Positions 39,170 through 49,102 of a stretch of DNA of 64,000 bases are shown one piece after another. The position numbers were made by a program, and so were the translations under genes. The notes below the pieces were generated by a model that was not told the origin of the DNA, searched no databases, and saw only the letters and a list, made by a program, of their open reading frames with translations. Each line of letters begins with the position of its first letter. The stretch's first letter is position 1. The DNA is from Pseudomonas azadiae (GTDB lineage: Bacteria > Pseudomonadota > Gammaproteobacteria > Pseudomonadales > Pseudomonadaceae): NCBI RefSeq assembly GCF_019145355.1, contig NZ_JAHSTY010000002.1, forward strand, positions 496,001-560,000. Direction: 5' to 3'.

Positions 39170-39373
39170 GCGAGATAATAAGAAACCACGGCGGAGTTGC
39201 CCGTCGTGAGCCTTGCGCGCAAGACTCACCGCGGAATATCCGCTGGACGCAGCCTTGCGCAGCTTTACGGGCCATAAGCCCCGCAAGTTGCGCAAGCAGC
39301 AGTCACAGGTGGTGCGGCACTCATAATGAGCGCAGCGCCGAATGCGCAGTACCTAACGAAGACGGTAAAAAGC

Positions 39374-40540
39374 ATGAATCTTCACGAGTATCAGGGTAAG
39401 CAGCTGTTCGCTGAATACGGCCTGCCAGTTTCCAAGGGCTACGCAGTAGACACCCCGGAAGCAGCAGCAGAAGCTTGCGACAAAATCGGCGGCACCGAGT
39501 GGGTTGTCAAAGCCCAGGTTCACGCCGGTGGTCGCGGTAAAGCGGGCGGCGTCAAGCTGGTTCGCAGCAAAGAAGACGCCAAGGCCTTCGCACAGCAGTG
39601 GCTGGGCAAGCGTCTGGTGACTTACCAGACTGATGCCAATGGCCAGCCAGTCACCAAGATCCTGGTTGAATCGTGCACTGATATCGCTAAAGAGCTGTAC
39701 CTGGGCGCTGTCGTTGACCGTTCGAGCCGTCGCATCGTGTTCATGGCTTCCACCGAAGGTGGCGTGGACATTGAAAAGATCGCCGAAGAAACCCCAGAAA
39801 AAATTCTGAAGGCCACCATCGATCCACTGGTTGGCGCTCAGCCATTCCAGGGTCGCGAGCTGGCTTTCCAGCTGGGCCTGGAAGGCAAGCAAGTTGCCCA
39901 GTTCGCCAAGATTTTTGTCGGTCTGGCCAACCTGTTCAAGGATCACGATCTGGCCCTGCTGGAAGTGAACCCGCTGGTGATCAAGGCTGACGGCGATCTG
40001 CATTGCCTGGACGCCAAGATCAACATCGACGCTAACGCCATGTACCGTCAGCCCAAGCTGAAGACTTTCCACGATCCGTCGCAAGACGATCCGCGCGAAG
40101 CGCACGCCGCCAAGTTCGAACTGAACTACGTGGCCCTGGAAGGCAACATCGGTTGCATGGTCAACGGTGCCGGCCTGGCCATGGGTACCATGGACATCGT
40201 CAACCTGCATGGCGGCAAGCCAGCCAACTTCCTCGACGTGGGCGGCGGTGCTACCAAGGAACGCGTTACCGAAGCGTTCAAGATCATCCTGTCCGACTCC
40301 AACGTCGCTGCAGTACTGGTCAACATCTTCGGCGGCATCGTTCGTTGCGACATGATTGCCGAAGGCATCATCGGTGCAGTGAAAGAAGTCGGCGTTAAAA
40401 TCCCGGTGGTTGTTCGCCTTGAAGGCAACAACGCTGAGCTGGGCGCTAAAGTACTGGCAGAAAGCGGTTTGAACATCATCGCGGCTACCAGCCTGACCGA
40501 CGCTGCTCAACAAGTTGTCAAAGCTGCGGAGGGCAAATAA
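39374..40540 (+). CDS. sucC: Succinyl-CoA synthetase beta subunit
   Basis: 388 residues from [20 protein letters not shown] (ATG 39374); the in-frame extension upstream lacks similarity. It makes ATP or GTP from succinyl-CoA together with SucD. The ATP-grasp domain spans about 1-240 ([40 protein letters not shown]), followed by the CoA-ligase domain ([36 protein letters not shown]). The 204-bp upstream gap contains the palindrome GCGGAATATCCGC near 39230 and other GC-rich inverted segments of unknown role. The stop overlaps the sucD start by one base. Confidence 0.97.
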   Translation: MNLHEYQGKQLFAEYGLPVSKGYAVDTPEAAAEACDKIGGTEWVVKAQVHAGGRGKAGGVKLVRSKEDAKAFAQQWLGKRLVTYQTDANGQPVTKILVESCTDIAKELYLGAVVDRSSRRIVFMASTEGGVDIEKIAEETPEKILKATIDPLVGAQPFQGRELAFQLGLEGKQVAQFAKIFVGLANLFKDHDLALLEVNPLVIKADGDLHCLDAKINIDANAMYRQPKLKTFHDPSQDDPREAHAAKFELNYVALEGNIGCMVNGAGLAMGTMDIVNLHGGKPANFLDVGGGATKERVTEAFKIILSDSNVAAVLVNIFGGIVRCDMIAEGIIGAVKEVGVKIPVVVRLEGNNAELGAKVLAESGLNIIAATSLTDAAQQVVKAAEGK

Positions 40541-41421
40541 TGAGCGTCCTGATCAATAAAGACACCAAAGTTATCTGCCAGGGTATTACCGGTTCGCAAG
40601 GTAGTTTCCACACCCAGCAAGCCATCGAATACGGCACCAAGATGGTGGGTGGCGTTACTCCTGGTAAAGGCGGCACCGAGCACCTGGGCCTGCCAGTGTT
40701 CAACACCGTGAAAGAAGCAGTAGAAACCACTGGCGCTACCGCCAGCGTGATCTACGTTCCTGCTCCTTTCTGCAAGGACTCCATCCTGGAAGCGGCATTC
40801 GGCGGCATCAAGCTGATCGTCTGCATCACCGAAGGCATTCCTACCCTGGACATGCTGGACGCTAAAGTGAAGTGCGACGAGCTGGGGGTAGTCCTGATCG
40901 GCCCTAACTGCCCAGGCGTGATCACTCCAGGCGAATGCAAGATCGGCATCATGCCAGGTCACATTCACTTGCCAGGTAAAGTCGGTATCGTTTCCCGTTC
41001 CGGCACCCTGACCTACGAAGCTGTGAAGCAGACCACTGACGCCGGTTTCGGTCAGTCGACGTGCGTCGGCATCGGCGGTGACCCGATCCCGGGCTCCAAC
41101 TTCATCGACATCCTGAAGTTGTTCCAGGAAGACCCGAAGACCGAAGCGATCGTGATGATCGGTGAGATCGGCGGTTCGGCTGAAGAAGAAGCGGCTGCCT
41201 ACATCAAGGCACACGTGACCAAGCCGGTTGTTTCCTACATCGCTGGTGTGACTGCCCCTGCGGGCAAGCGCATGGGTCATGCGGGCGCAATCATCTCCGG
41301 TGGCAAGGGTACTGCAGACGAGAAGTTTGCTGCCCTGGAAGACGCAGGTGTTAAAACCGTGCGTTCGCTGGCAGACATCGGCAAGGCTTTGTCCGAGCTG
41401 ACGGGCTGGGCTGTCAAGTAA
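40540..41421 (+). CDS. sucD: Succinyl-CoA synthetase alpha subunit
   Basis: 293 residues. It binds CoA and carries the phosphohistidine intermediate. Landmarks are [20 protein letters not shown], CoA-binding [52 protein letters not shown] and the active-site histidine in [18 protein letters not shown]. It is translationally coupled to sucC (TAATG). A terminator follows after 31 bp and ends the TCA cluster. Confidence 0.98.
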   Translation: MSVLINKDTKVICQGITGSQGSFHTQQAIEYGTKMVGGVTPGKGGTEHLGLPVFNTVKEAVETTGATASVIYVPAPFCKDSILEAAFGGIKLIVCITEGIPTLDMLDAKVKCDELGVVLIGPNCPGVITPGECKIGIMPGHIHLPGKVGIVSRSGTLTYEAVKQTTDAGFGQSTCVGIGGDPIPGSNFIDILKLFQEDPKTEAIVMIGEIGGSAEEEAAAYIKAHVTKPVVSYIAGVTAPAGKRMGHAGAIISGGKGTADEKFAALEDAGVKTVRSLADIGKALSELTGWAVK

Positions 41422-41452
41422 GCTTCGCGCTTAGCTGACGCTTCATCCACAC

Positions 41453-41476
41453 AAAGGCCACCTTCGGGTGGCCTTT
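41453..41476 (+). terminator. Terminator after sucD
   Basis: AAAGGCCACC, loop TTCG, GGTGGCCTTT: a perfect stem with a short T tract; it closes the sdh-suc cluster. Confidence 0.88.
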
Positions 41477-41521
41477 GTGCATTCTGGATATTTACATTCT
41501 TTGAACTGAACTCGGTCCAGT

Positions 41522-41606
41522 GTGGGAGCTGGCTTGCCTGCGATCCAGACACCTCGGTGTATCAGGAAAACCGTGTCGATGCATTCGCAGGCAAGCCAGC
41601 TCTCAC
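41522..41606. repeat. REP doublet 12
   Basis: GTGGGAGCTGGCTTGCCTGC and its inverted copy (one mismatch, CTCTCAC at the far end), in the sucD-brnQ intergenic region. Confidence 0.9.
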
Positions 41607-41850
41607 AGAGGCCTGTAATGCCAAATTAAGTATGAAAACGCGACATGAAAGTGTCGCTTATCGGACAGCCCGCCCCGCAACAGTGCGTTTGTCAGCCTGA
41701 TTCTGTAACCTAGCCGCCTCTTTATGCGTCCGCCTCCCAAAAGGAAGCCGCGCGCTGGACCCGTCGGCTCCCATAAGGGCCGGCAGTATTTCCCTCATTC
41801 ATAGGGAATCCCCCTCTAAATTCCGATTCAGTAGTGTGGTATTTCCTCAA
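41607..41850 (+). other. brnQ leader region
   Basis: 244 bp between REP doublet 12 and brnQ. It contains a GC-rich hairpin near 41758-41782 (GTCGG..CCC, loop ATAA, GGGCCGGC), about 70 bp upstream of the start. The start ATG 41851 has only a weak ribosome site (TTTCCTCAA before it), which would fit control of translation. No reading frame here looks like a leader-peptide gene for branched-chain amino acids. Confidence 0.4.
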
Positions 41851-43164
41851 ATGAAAGTGTTGAAAAGCCAGGATATCCTGGCGCTTGGCTTCATGACGTT
41901 TGCCCTGTTCGTGGGCGCTGGCAACATCATCTTTCCGCCTATCGTTGGCTTGCAGTCCGGGCCGCACGTCTGGATGGCGGCGCTGGGCTTCCTGATCACC
42001 GCCGTGGGTTTGCCGGTGGTTACTGTGATTGCCCTGGCCAAGGTCGGTGGCGGCATGGACGCGTTGAGCAGCCCGATCGGCAAGATCGCCGGTGGCCTGC
42101 TGGCGGCGGCGGCGTACCTGGCCGTAGGGCCGCTGTTCGCCACCCCGCGTACCGCGACGGTATCCTTTGAAGTGGGCCTGGCGCCGCTGACCGGCGAAAG
42201 CCCGCTGGCGCTGTTTCTCTACAGCTCGGTGTACTTCCTGGTGGTGTTTTTTGTTTCCCTGTACCCCGGTCGGCTGCTGGACACCGTAGGTCGCTTCCTT
42301 GCGCCGCTGAAGATCATCGCCCTGGCCATCCTCGGTATCGCCGCGTTCGCTTTGCCGGTTGGCGACGTGGGGGTCGCCACCCCGGAATACGTAGCTGCGC
42401 CGTTTTCCCAGGGCTTCATCAATGGCTACCTGACCATGGATACCCTGGGCGCCCTGGTGTTCGGCATCGTGATCGTCAACGCCATTCGTTCCCGTGGTGT
42501 CGAGTCGCCGAAGCTGATTACCCGCTACGCCATCATTGCCGGCCTGATCGCCGGCGTGGGCCTGGCCCTGGTGTACATCAGCCTGTTCCGCCTGGGCTCG
42601 GGCAGCCATGAAGTCGCCGCCGGTGCCGCCAATGGCGCCGCGGTATTGCACGCCTATGTGCAACATACCTTCGGCTCCCTGGGCAGCGGCTTCCTGGCCG
42701 TGCTGATCTCCCTGGCCTGCCTGGTCACCGCCGTGGGCCTCACCTGCGCCTGCGCCGAGTATTTCAGCCGAGTCCTGCCGCTGTCCTACAAGACCCTGGT
42801 GGTAATCCTCGCGTTGTTCTCGCTGTTCGTGTCGAACCTGGGCCTGACCAAATTGATTGCCTTCTCGATCCCGGTACTGACCGCGATCTACCCGCCCTGC
42901 ATCGTGCTGGTGGCGCTGAGCTTCTGCAAAGACTTCTGGCATGAGCAGGGCCGCATTGTGGGGCCTGTGATGCTGGTGTCGTTCATCTTTGGCTGCATCG
43001 ACGCGCTCAAGGGCGCGGGTTTGGCCGGCTGGATGCCATCGCAGTTGGCGAATCTGCCGTTGAGCGAGCAGGGCCTAGCGTGGCTGGTGCCATCGGTGAT
43101 GGTGTTGGTCGTGGCGGTGGTGGTTGACCGTATACTCGGCAAGCGTAGCGAAGCGATCGCATAA
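41851..43164 (+). CDS. brnQ: Branched-chain amino acid transport protein BrnQ
   Basis: 437 residues from [20 protein letters not shown] (ATG 41851). BrnQ/LIV-II carriers take up Leu, Ile and Val with Na+ or H+. Twelve membrane helices are predicted from the hydrophobic pattern. Family landmarks are [57 protein letters not shown] and [20 protein letters not shown]. Length is typical. It is monocistronic, bounded by REP doublets, and ends in a strong terminator. Confidence 0.95.
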   Translation: MKVLKSQDILALGFMTFALFVGAGNIIFPPIVGLQSGPHVWMAALGFLITAVGLPVVTVIALAKVGGGMDALSSPIGKIAGGLLAAAAYLAVGPLFATPRTATVSFEVGLAPLTGESPLALFLYSSVYFLVVFFVSLYPGRLLDTVGRFLAPLKIIALAILGIAAFALPVGDVGVATPEYVAAPFSQGFINGYLTMDTLGALVFGIVIVNAIRSRGVESPKLITRYAIIAGLIAGVGLALVYISLFRLGSGSHEVAAGAANGAAVLHAYVQHTFGSLGSGFLAVLISLACLVTAVGLTCACAEYFSRVLPLSYKTLVVILALFSLFVSNLGLTKLIAFSIPVLTAIYPPCIVLVALSFCKDFWHEQGRIVGPVMLVSFIFGCIDALKGAGLAGWMPSQLANLPLSEQGLAWLVPSVMVLVVAVVVDRILGKRSEAIA

Positions 43165-43186
43165 CCCATGTTCGCGCAGTACTGAA

Positions 43187-43219
43187 ATGCCCCGTATCAA
43201 TCGATACGGGGCATTTTTT
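43187..43219 (+). terminator. Terminator after brnQ, resembling a hairpin in the IS1182-type element
   Basis: AATGCCCCGTATC, loop AATC, GATACGGGGCATT then T residues. The same 12-nt arms occur at 48985-49014 beside the transposase start, and both are followed by ATGGCTTACA (here at 43228-43237). Confidence 0.88.
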
Positions 43220-43264
43220 ATGTGTGTATGGCTTACAAGCTCTAAAGTGTGGAACACGGTCAAT

Positions 43265-43351
43265 GTGGGAGCGGGCTTGCCTGCGATAGCGGTGGATCAG
43301 TCAGCTCATCAGGTGCTGACCCACCGTCTTCGCAGGCAAGCCAGCTCCCAC
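43265..43351. repeat. REP doublet 13
   Basis: A mixed doublet: left unit GTGGGAGCGGGCTTGCCTGC, right unit the inverted GTGGGAGCTGGCTTGCCTGC. It is between brnQ and the DUF599 gene. Confidence 0.88.
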
Positions 43352-43395
43352 CTTTTGTACCGCGTTTGCTCCAATTTACCTGCATGAGGACCCGC

Positions 43396-44133
43396 ATGTC
43401 GTTCATCGAAGCCAATCAGATCCACCTGCTCGCCGCGCTCTGGTTCGTTCTGTGCTGGGGCGGCTACACCCGCTACGCCATTTGGAAAGCCCGCGACACG
43501 GCCTGCCTGGCCAGCGTGCTGCATCTGTACCGTGAAGACTGGATGCGCCGCATGCTCCTGCGCGACAATCGCATCGCCGATGCCAGCGTGATCGGTAACC
43601 TGGAGCGCAACGCGTCATTCTTTGCCTCCAGCACCCTGATCATCCTGGCCGGCATTCTCACCGTGCTCGGCGCTTCGGAGCGCGCGGTGTCGCTGTTGGC
43701 GGACATCCCCTTGGTGCAGCAGGCCTCCCAGGGCATGTCTGAAATCAAGCTGCTGTGCCTGGCACTGGTATTCGTCTATGCGTTCTTCACGTTCAGCTGG
43801 TGCATGCGTCAGTACAACTTCGCAGCGGTGCTGGTCGGCTCGGCACCGATGGTCGGTGAGCGCCACGTGTCGGAGCAGGAGCGCAACGCGTTTGCCCTGC
43901 GCGCGGCGCGGGTGATTTCCATGGCCGCCAACCAGTTCAACTTTGGCCTGCGCGCTTATTACTTCGGCATGACCATGCTGGCGTGGTTTGTCAGCCCCTG
44001 GTTGTTCATGTTGATGAGCAGTGGGGTCGTGTTGGTGCTGTATCGCCGGGAGTTTCATTCCGACGTTCTGCAAGTGATGGTGTATACCCAGACGGATTCA
44101 CCGCCGGCCGAAGCTGTTAAAGACGCGGCCTGA
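43396..44133 (+). CDS. DUF599 family membrane protein
   Basis: 245 residues from MSFIEANQIHLLAALWFVLC (ATG 43396, GAGGA upstream). Four membrane helices are visible (about 8-25, 73-92, 115-135, 190-215). The family signature RDTACLASVLHLYREDWMRR ... RDNRIADASVIGNLERNASF is clear. Members occur widely in proteobacteria and some plants without a known function. Length is normal. A terminator follows. Confidence 0.83.
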   Translation: MSFIEANQIHLLAALWFVLCWGGYTRYAIWKARDTACLASVLHLYREDWMRRMLLRDNRIADASVIGNLERNASFFASSTLIILAGILTVLGASERAVSLLADIPLVQQASQGMSEIKLLCLALVFVYAFFTFSWCMRQYNFAAVLVGSAPMVGERHVSEQERNAFALRAARVISMAANQFNFGLRAYYFGMTMLAWFVSPWLFMLMSSGVVLVLYRREFHSDVLQVMVYTQTDSPPAEAVKDAA

Positions 44134-44164
44134 TTAACCTGACAAATAAAAACCCAGACAAAGT

Positions 44165-44194
44165 AAAGCCCGCTATGTAAGCGGGCTTTCTTTT
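44165..44194 (+). terminator. Terminator between the DUF599 and lipoprotein genes
   Basis: AAAGCCCGC, loop TATGTAA, GCGGGCTTTCTTTT, placed 32 bp after the DUF599 stop; it could also serve the convergent lipoprotein gene. Confidence 0.85.
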
Positions 44195-44222
44195 TGCAGC
44201 TAAGCTATTTCAAGCCGCGGTC

Positions 44223-44474
44223 TTAAGAACCGGTGGCAGGGGTAGCAGGTGCTGCTTCTTTTGCGGCGGCTTCGTTCGATTCAGCCTGAGCTTTGGCAGC
44301 ATCGGCGTTTTCTTTCGCAGCGTCGTTCACTTTATCCTGAGCCTTCGCCATATCTTTCTGAGCTTGCTCGGAATGCGAGGCAGCGTCTTGGGCTTTGTCT
44401 TCGGATTTCTTATCGCAGGCAGCGAGGCCGAGGGCAGCGGCCAACATCATGGAAATAGCTAAAGTCTTGCGCAT
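44223..44474 (-). CDS. Small Ala-rich lipoprotein
   Basis: 83 residues. The lipoprotein signal MRKTLAISMMLAAALGLAAC ends at Cys20. The mature part is charged and helical (DKKSEDKAQDAASHSEQAQK, then heptad-like Ala repeats), probably an amphipathic or coiled-coil rod, and ends in an Ala/Pro-rich tail. It recalls small lipoproteins such as OprI/Lpp in style but not in sequence. Role unknown. It runs convergent to the DUF599 gene. Confidence 0.8.
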   Translation of the reverse strand: MRKTLAISMMLAAALGLAACDKKSEDKAQDAASHSEQAQKDMAKAQDKVNDAAKENADAAKAQAESNEAAAKEAAPATPATGS

Positions 44475-44631
44475 GGGTGTTTCTCCTTATTGAAGATATC
44501 TACTGGCCTTTCGAGCATGGCCGTTCGGTATTAGTTCCTTCTGGCGTTCAGATATATAAACCACCCGTGCCAAGGAACTTCACCTGCACGTCTCTACTCC
44601 TCGATCAACACACAATAAGAGTCTGGATCGA

Positions 44632-45108
44632 ATGACCGAAAATCCTCTGTTAGAGCGCGCGACGCGCTTTGTATCCGCCTTGCGCCATTGTCAGGTCCTG
44701 GGTATCCGCGCTTACGAGGCGACCGAAGAGGGCATGACGCTGGTCATGCCCTATGCACCGCATCTGGTGGGCAATCCCCGCTCCGGCGTGATCCACGGCG
44801 GCGCGCTGACTTCGCTGATGGACACCGCCTGCGGCATGGCGACCCTGTGCGTCTTGCCGGAATTCGAGGTGTGCCCGACCCTCGATTTACGCATCGACTA
44901 TATGCATCCCCCCGCGCCACACCAGCCTGTATATGGCTTTGCCCAGTGCTACCGGGTGACCACCGATGTGATCTTCACGCGTGGCTTCGCCTACCAGGCT
45001 GACCCGCAACAACCCATTGCCCAAGTGGTGGGCACGTTCATGCGCATGGGCAAGCACCTCAAGGGCACACAAGGCCTGGGCAGCACGCTTAAGGGAGATC
45101 AGGCATGA
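44632..45108 (+). CDS. PaaI-family hotdog thioesterase, first of a coupled pair
   Basis: 158 residues, one hotdog domain of the acyl-CoA thioesterase type. The active-site region is NPRSGVIHGGALTSLMDTAC (about 48-67), where the HGG segment and the Asp on the central helix are typical. Further hallmarks are CPTLDLRIDYMHPP and TRGFAYQ. The stop overlaps the next gene (ATGA), whose product has the same fold, so the two probably form a heteromeric or tandem pair. The substrate is unknown. Confidence 0.85.
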   Translation: MTENPLLERATRFVSALRHCQVLGIRAYEATEEGMTLVMPYAPHLVGNPRSGVIHGGALTSLMDTACGMATLCVLPEFEVCPTLDLRIDYMHPPAPHQPVYGFAQCYRVTTDVIFTRGFAYQADPQQPIAQVVGTFMRMGKHLKGTQGLGSTLKGDQA

Positions 45109-45557
45109 CGCACCGATTTAAGACCCGATTGGAACAGGCCCATGAGCGCGGCGATTACGAGGCGCTGCTCAGCCTGATCCCTTACGCCAAGCTGATCGGC
45201 ATCGAATGCACACGGCTCGGCGACGAATTGCTGTTTCGGCTGCCAGCCAACAAGGACAATATTGGTAACCCTATATTGCCGGCGCTGCACGGAGGGGTGA
45301 TCGCAGGCTTCATGGAATTGTCAGCGGCGCTGCACTTGCTGGTATTTACCGGTGCGCCGGGGATCCCGAAAATCATCGATTTTTCCCTGGATTACCTGCG
45401 CGCAGGGCAGTTTCGCGATACTTACGCCAAATGCCAGGTATGGCGCCAAGGCAGGCGGGTGGCAAACGTGGCCATTACCGCCTGGCAAAGCACGGCGGCC
45501 GAGCCCATCGCTACCGCTCGCGCGCATTTCAAAATCGAGGAAGCGAGCCGCCCTTGA
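45105..45557 (+). CDS. PaaI-family hotdog thioesterase, second of a coupled pair
   Basis: 150 residues. Hotdog landmarks are NPILPALHGGVIAGFMELSA (about 58-77) and KIIDFSLDYLRAGQFRDTYA; at the helix position where the partner has Asp it carries Glu (FMELSA), which also serves as catalytic residue in hotdog enzymes. It overlaps the preceding gene by 4 bp. htpG begins 89 bp further on, without a clear terminator between, so read-through is possible. Confidence 0.83.
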   Translation: MTHRFKTRLEQAHERGDYEALLSLIPYAKLIGIECTRLGDELLFRLPANKDNIGNPILPALHGGVIAGFMELSAALHLLVFTGAPGIPKIIDFSLDYLRAGQFRDTYAKCQVWRQGRRVANVAITAWQSTAAEPIATARAHFKIEEASRP

Positions 45558-45646
45558 AATCCTGGTCTTAGCCCCCAACTTTGATGACAACCCGCCGCCA
45601 ACCCTCAAGGGCGCGGCCACTGCCATCCAATTGGAGTTTGATGACC

Positions 45647-47551
45647 ATGAGTGTGGAAACTCAAAAGGAAACCCTGGGCTTCCAGACCGAGGTGAAGCAA
45701 CTGCTGCACCTCATGATCCATTCGCTGTATTCCAACAAGGAAATTTTCCTTCGCGAATTGATCTCGAACGCCTCTGACGCTGTCGACAAATTACGTTTCG
45801 AAGCCCTGTCCAAGCCTGAGTGGCTGGAAGGTGGCGCTGAACTGAAAATCCGTGTGAGCTTCGACAAAGACGCCAAGACCGTCACGATCGAAGACAACGG
45901 CATCGGCATGAGCCGCGAAGACGCGATTACCCATTTGGGCACGATCGCCAAATCCGGCACCGCTGATTTCATGAAGAACCTCACCGGCGATCAGAAGAAG
46001 GATTCGCACCTGATCGGCCAATTCGGCGTGGGCTTCTATTCGGCCTTTATCGTCGCCGACCAGGTCGAAGTGTTTACCCGTCGTGCCGGCCTTGACGCCA
46101 GCGAAGGCGTGCACTGGGCCTCCAAGGGCGAGGGTGAGTTCGAAATCGCCACGGTCGACAAGGCTGAACGTGGTACCCGCATCGTGCTGCACCTCAAAGA
46201 TGCTGAAGACGAATTCGCCGATGGCTGGCGTCTGCGCAACATCATCAAGAAGTACTCCGACCACATCGCGTTGCCGATCGAGCTGCCGAAAGAACAAGCG
46301 GCCGCCGAAGGCGAAGAGGCGCCCGCCCAGGAATGGGAAGTGGTCAACCGCGCCAGCGCCCTGTGGACCCGTCCGCGTACCGAGATCAAGGACGAGGAAT
46401 ACCAGGAGTTCTACAAGCACATCGGTCATGATTACGAAAACCCGCTGAGCTGGAGCCACAACAAGGTTGAGGGCAAGCTCGAATACAGCTCGCTGCTCTA
46501 CGTACCGGCCCGTGCGCCATTCGACCTGTACCAGCGCGAAGCGCCCAAAGGCCTCAAGCTCTACGTGCAGCGCGTCTTCGTGATGGACCAGGCGGAATCC
46601 TTCCTGCCGTTGTACCTGCGCTTTATCAAAGGCGTGGTCGACTCCAACGACCTGTCGCTGAACGTGTCGCGGGAGATCCTGCAGAAAGACCCGATCATCG
46701 ACTCCATGAAGTCGGCGCTGACCAAGCGCGTGCTCGACATGCTGGAAAAGTTGGCGAAGAACGAGCCCGAGCAATACAAAGGCTTCTGGAAAAACTTCGG
46801 CCAGGTCATGAAAGAAGGCCCGGCGGAAGATTTTGCCAACAAGGAAAAAATCGCCGGCCTGCTGCGCTTTGCCTCGACTCAAGGCGACGACGGCGAGCAG
46901 GTGGTGTCCCTGGCCGAGTACCTGGCGCGTGCCAAGGAAGGTCAGGACAAGATCTACTACCTGACCGGCGAAACCTATGCCCAGGTCAAGAACAGCCCGC
47001 ACTTGGAGGTCTTCCGCAAGAAAGGCATCGAAGTGCTGCTGCTGACCGACCGTATCGATGAGTGGCTGATGAGCTACCTCACCGAGTTCGATGGCAAGTC
47101 CTTTGTCGACGTGGCTCGTGGTGACCTGGACCTGGGTAACCTGGACTCCGAGGAAGAGAAGAAAGAAGCCGAAGAAGTCGCCAAGTCCAAAGAAGGCCTG
47201 GTTGAGCGAATCAAGGCGTCCTTGGGCGACGCGGTCAGCGAAGTGCGGGTTTCCCACCGCCTGACCGATTCCCCGGCAATCTTGGCCATCGGCGAACAGG
47301 ACCTGGGCATGCAGATGCGCCAGATCCTCGAAGCCAGCGGTCAGAAGGTGCCGGATTCCAAGCCGATCTTCGAATTCAACCCGGCTCACCCGCTGATCGA
47401 GAAACTCGACGGCGAGCAGAGCGAAGAGCGCTTTGGCGACTTGTCCCACATCCTCTTCGACCAGGCGGCACTTGCTGCAGGCGACAGCCTCAAGGACCCG
47501 GCCGCTTATGTGCGCCGACTGAACAAGCTGCTGGTTGAACTGTCGGTTTAA
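45647..47551 (+). CDS. htpG: Chaperone HtpG (Hsp90)
   Basis: 634 residues from [20 protein letters not shown] (ATG 45647; GGAG 11 bp upstream). A second in-frame ATG is at 45641. HtpG is the bacterial Hsp90. The GHKL ATPase domain shows [35 protein letters not shown] and [18 protein letters not shown]; the middle and C-terminal dimerisation domains follow. Val46-like substitution in NASDAVDK (usually ASDAADK) is minor. Heat-shock promoter signs were not identified. A terminator lies 60 bp downstream but inside the ends of the inserted IS. Confidence 0.97.
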   Translation: MSVETQKETLGFQTEVKQLLHLMIHSLYSNKEIFLRELISNASDAVDKLRFEALSKPEWLEGGAELKIRVSFDKDAKTVTIEDNGIGMSREDAITHLGTIAKSGTADFMKNLTGDQKKDSHLIGQFGVGFYSAFIVADQVEVFTRRAGLDASEGVHWASKGEGEFEIATVDKAERGTRIVLHLKDAEDEFADGWRLRNIIKKYSDHIALPIELPKEQAAAEGEEAPAQEWEVVNRASALWTRPRTEIKDEEYQEFYKHIGHDYENPLSWSHNKVEGKLEYSSLLYVPARAPFDLYQREAPKGLKLYVQRVFVMDQAESFLPLYLRFIKGVVDSNDLSLNVSREILQKDPIIDSMKSALTKRVLDMLEKLAKNEPEQYKGFWKNFGQVMKEGPAEDFANKEKIAGLLRFASTQGDDGEQVVSLAEYLARAKEGQDKIYYLTGETYAQVKNSPHLEVFRKKGIEVLLLTDRIDEWLMSYLTEFDGKSFVDVARGDLDLGNLDSEEEKKEAEEVAKSKEGLVERIKASLGDAVSEVRVSHRLTDSPAILAIGEQDLGMQMRQILEASGQKVPDSKPIFEFNPAHPLIEKLDGEQSEERFGDLSHILFDQAALAAGDSLKDPAAYVRRLNKLLVELSV

Positions 47552-47612
47552 CACCGTTGTAGGAAAAACCCGCTTCGCAGACTGTGTGAAAACACGCTGA
47601 AGGCGGCCTAAG

Positions 47613-47646
47613 CAAACGCCCCGACTTGTTCGGGGCGTTTGCTTTT
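47613..47646 (+). terminator. Terminator-like hairpin downstream of htpG, inside the IS left end
   Basis: AACGCCCCGA, loop CTTGT, TCGGGGCGTTTGCTTTT. It can terminate htpG transcription; whether it came with the IS or was original is not clear. Confidence 0.8.
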
Positions 47647-47674
47647 GTGCAGGTAACAGGCGAAAAAAGGCTTT

Positions 47675-48978
47675 TCAGCCCATCAACTCCATCATTCGAC
47701 GTACACCCAGCACATTGATCGCTCTTTTGAGGTTGTAGGCGCTCACTGCCAAGGCCATTTCCGCTCTTGCCCCCTCGCACTGTCGCAGCAGGAAGCGGCC
47801 GTTTCCAAACAGCCATTGCTTAAGGTTGCCGAAGGGGTGCTCAACGATTGACCTTCGGCTCACCATCATTTCGGGATTTGCCTGCATGCGCTGCTCCATT
47901 TATTCAGCTGTTTGAGCGTCAGCAGTTTGCCAGCAGGGCATCGGTACTGATCCTGCTGCGCATCGTAAGTAAAATCTTCTCGCTCGAAGAGTTCCTTCTC
48001 CTTGCTACGGGGGTTAACTGCTCGGTTGGGCGATACATACGCCGTAATGCCCGCCTCTTCACACGCCTGGAACTGCTTGCCATTGGAGTAGCCCGCATCG
48101 GCGGTCACGCTCAGTTCGCTCTGCTGCAACTGTTCTTTGGCAGCCTTGGCCATGGGCTCAAGTTGCTGCGTATCGTTGCCGTCTTGTGTCACGTCGTGAT
48201 GCAGGATCAAGCAGTGTTCAGCGTCCACGGCGGTTTGTACGTTATAAGCCACCCGCGGGCCTTTGGGCGTGCGCATCATTCGGGCATCGCTTTCGCCGGT
48301 GTTGAACTGCTCGATCCCCATCGACTTCATCAGCGCCTGGCAGGTCAGGTTGTTCAGTTGCCGGGCTTCAAGTTGCTCCAGCGCTGTCTTGATGGCGCTA
48401 CGGTCAATGGTTTCACCCGCTTCGGCTTTATCGGCCTCATCCAGTTCGGCCAGATATTGGACGATGCGCTTATCCAGCTTTTCCTGCTGGCGCTTAAGCT
48501 GTTTCACGTTCAGATGGCGCCGCGAAGAGGCTACCGCCTGAAATTTACTGCCATCAATGGCAACCAGGTCGCCAGTAATCAAACCGACCGTACGGCAGAA
48601 CTGAACGAAGACCCGACACGTTGCACTGAACGCTTGTTTGTTGTCCTTGCGAAAGTCGGCAATGGTCTTGAAATCGGGTTTGAGGCGGTTGAGTAACCAC
48701 ATGACTTCGATGTTGCGCTGGCACTCGGCTTCGAGACGACGAGAGGAGCGGATACGCTGGAAATAGCCGTACAGATAGAGCTTGAGCTGATCTGCCGGAT
48801 CGTAAGAGGGGCGGCCTGTGCTTTTGGGTACCGCCTTGTCGAACCCCAAGCGTATGAGATCGAGCTTGGCAACGAAGGCATCAATCACGCAAACGAGGTG
48901 ATCCTCAGGGATTAAATCTTCCAGCGAAACCGGAAAAAGGCTGGTCTGATCGCGCGCTTGACCCTGGATGTAAGCCAT
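47675..48978 (-). pseudogene. IS1182-family transposase, frameshifted with internal deletion
   Basis: The first part (48978 to about 47905) reads from MAYIQGQARDQTSLFPVSLE through the first catalytic Asp (GDLVAIDGSKFQAV) and the second (SVTADAGYSNGKQF) to CPAGKLLTLKQLNK, then runs into a wrong frame and stops at 47866. The second part (47899 to 47675), in another frame, holds the C-terminus with the catalytic Glu in RSIVEHPFGNLKQW and ends NLKRAINVLGVRRMMELMG. The cysteine-rich linker of about 50 residues normally found between them is missing. The element therefore probably cannot move on its own. Confidence 0.85.
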
Positions 48979-48984
48979 AACAAA

Positions 48985-49014
48985 AATGCCCCGTATCTTT
49001 CGATACGGGGCATT
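48985..49014. repeat. Hairpin at the IS right end, upstream of the transposase
   Basis: AATGCCCCGTATC, loop TTTC, GATACGGGGCATT. The arms match the brnQ terminator. It may stop outside transcription from entering the transposase. Confidence 0.75.
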
Positions 49015-49102
49015 CTCTTAAACCGCGACGCAGATTGCCAGGTTTTCACACAGTCTGCTCGGGGCGTTTTTTCGTTCTACTGCACCTCAACTGGAGTAAA
49101 TG

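Larger units (their letters stand above)
47577..49058. mobile_element. Decayed IS1182-type insertion element with 17-bp terminal inverted repeats
   Basis: Perfect 17-bp inverted repeats GCAGACTGTGTGAAAAC mark the ends (47577-47593 and, inverted, 49042-49058). Between them lies a transposase pseudogene. Stem-loops occur just inside each end: 47613-47646 (terminator type) and 48985-49014. The 1482-bp length is shorter than usual for the family, which fits an internal deletion in the transposase. No clear target duplication is seen. The right flank begins with TCGGGGCGTTTTTTCG, like half of a terminator, so insertion near a terminator hairpin is possible. Confidence 0.8.

Noticed and set aside
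45791..47554. Minus-strand reading frame of 587 codons opposite htpG
   Set aside because: It covers almost all of htpG in the antisense direction; typical high-GC shadow.
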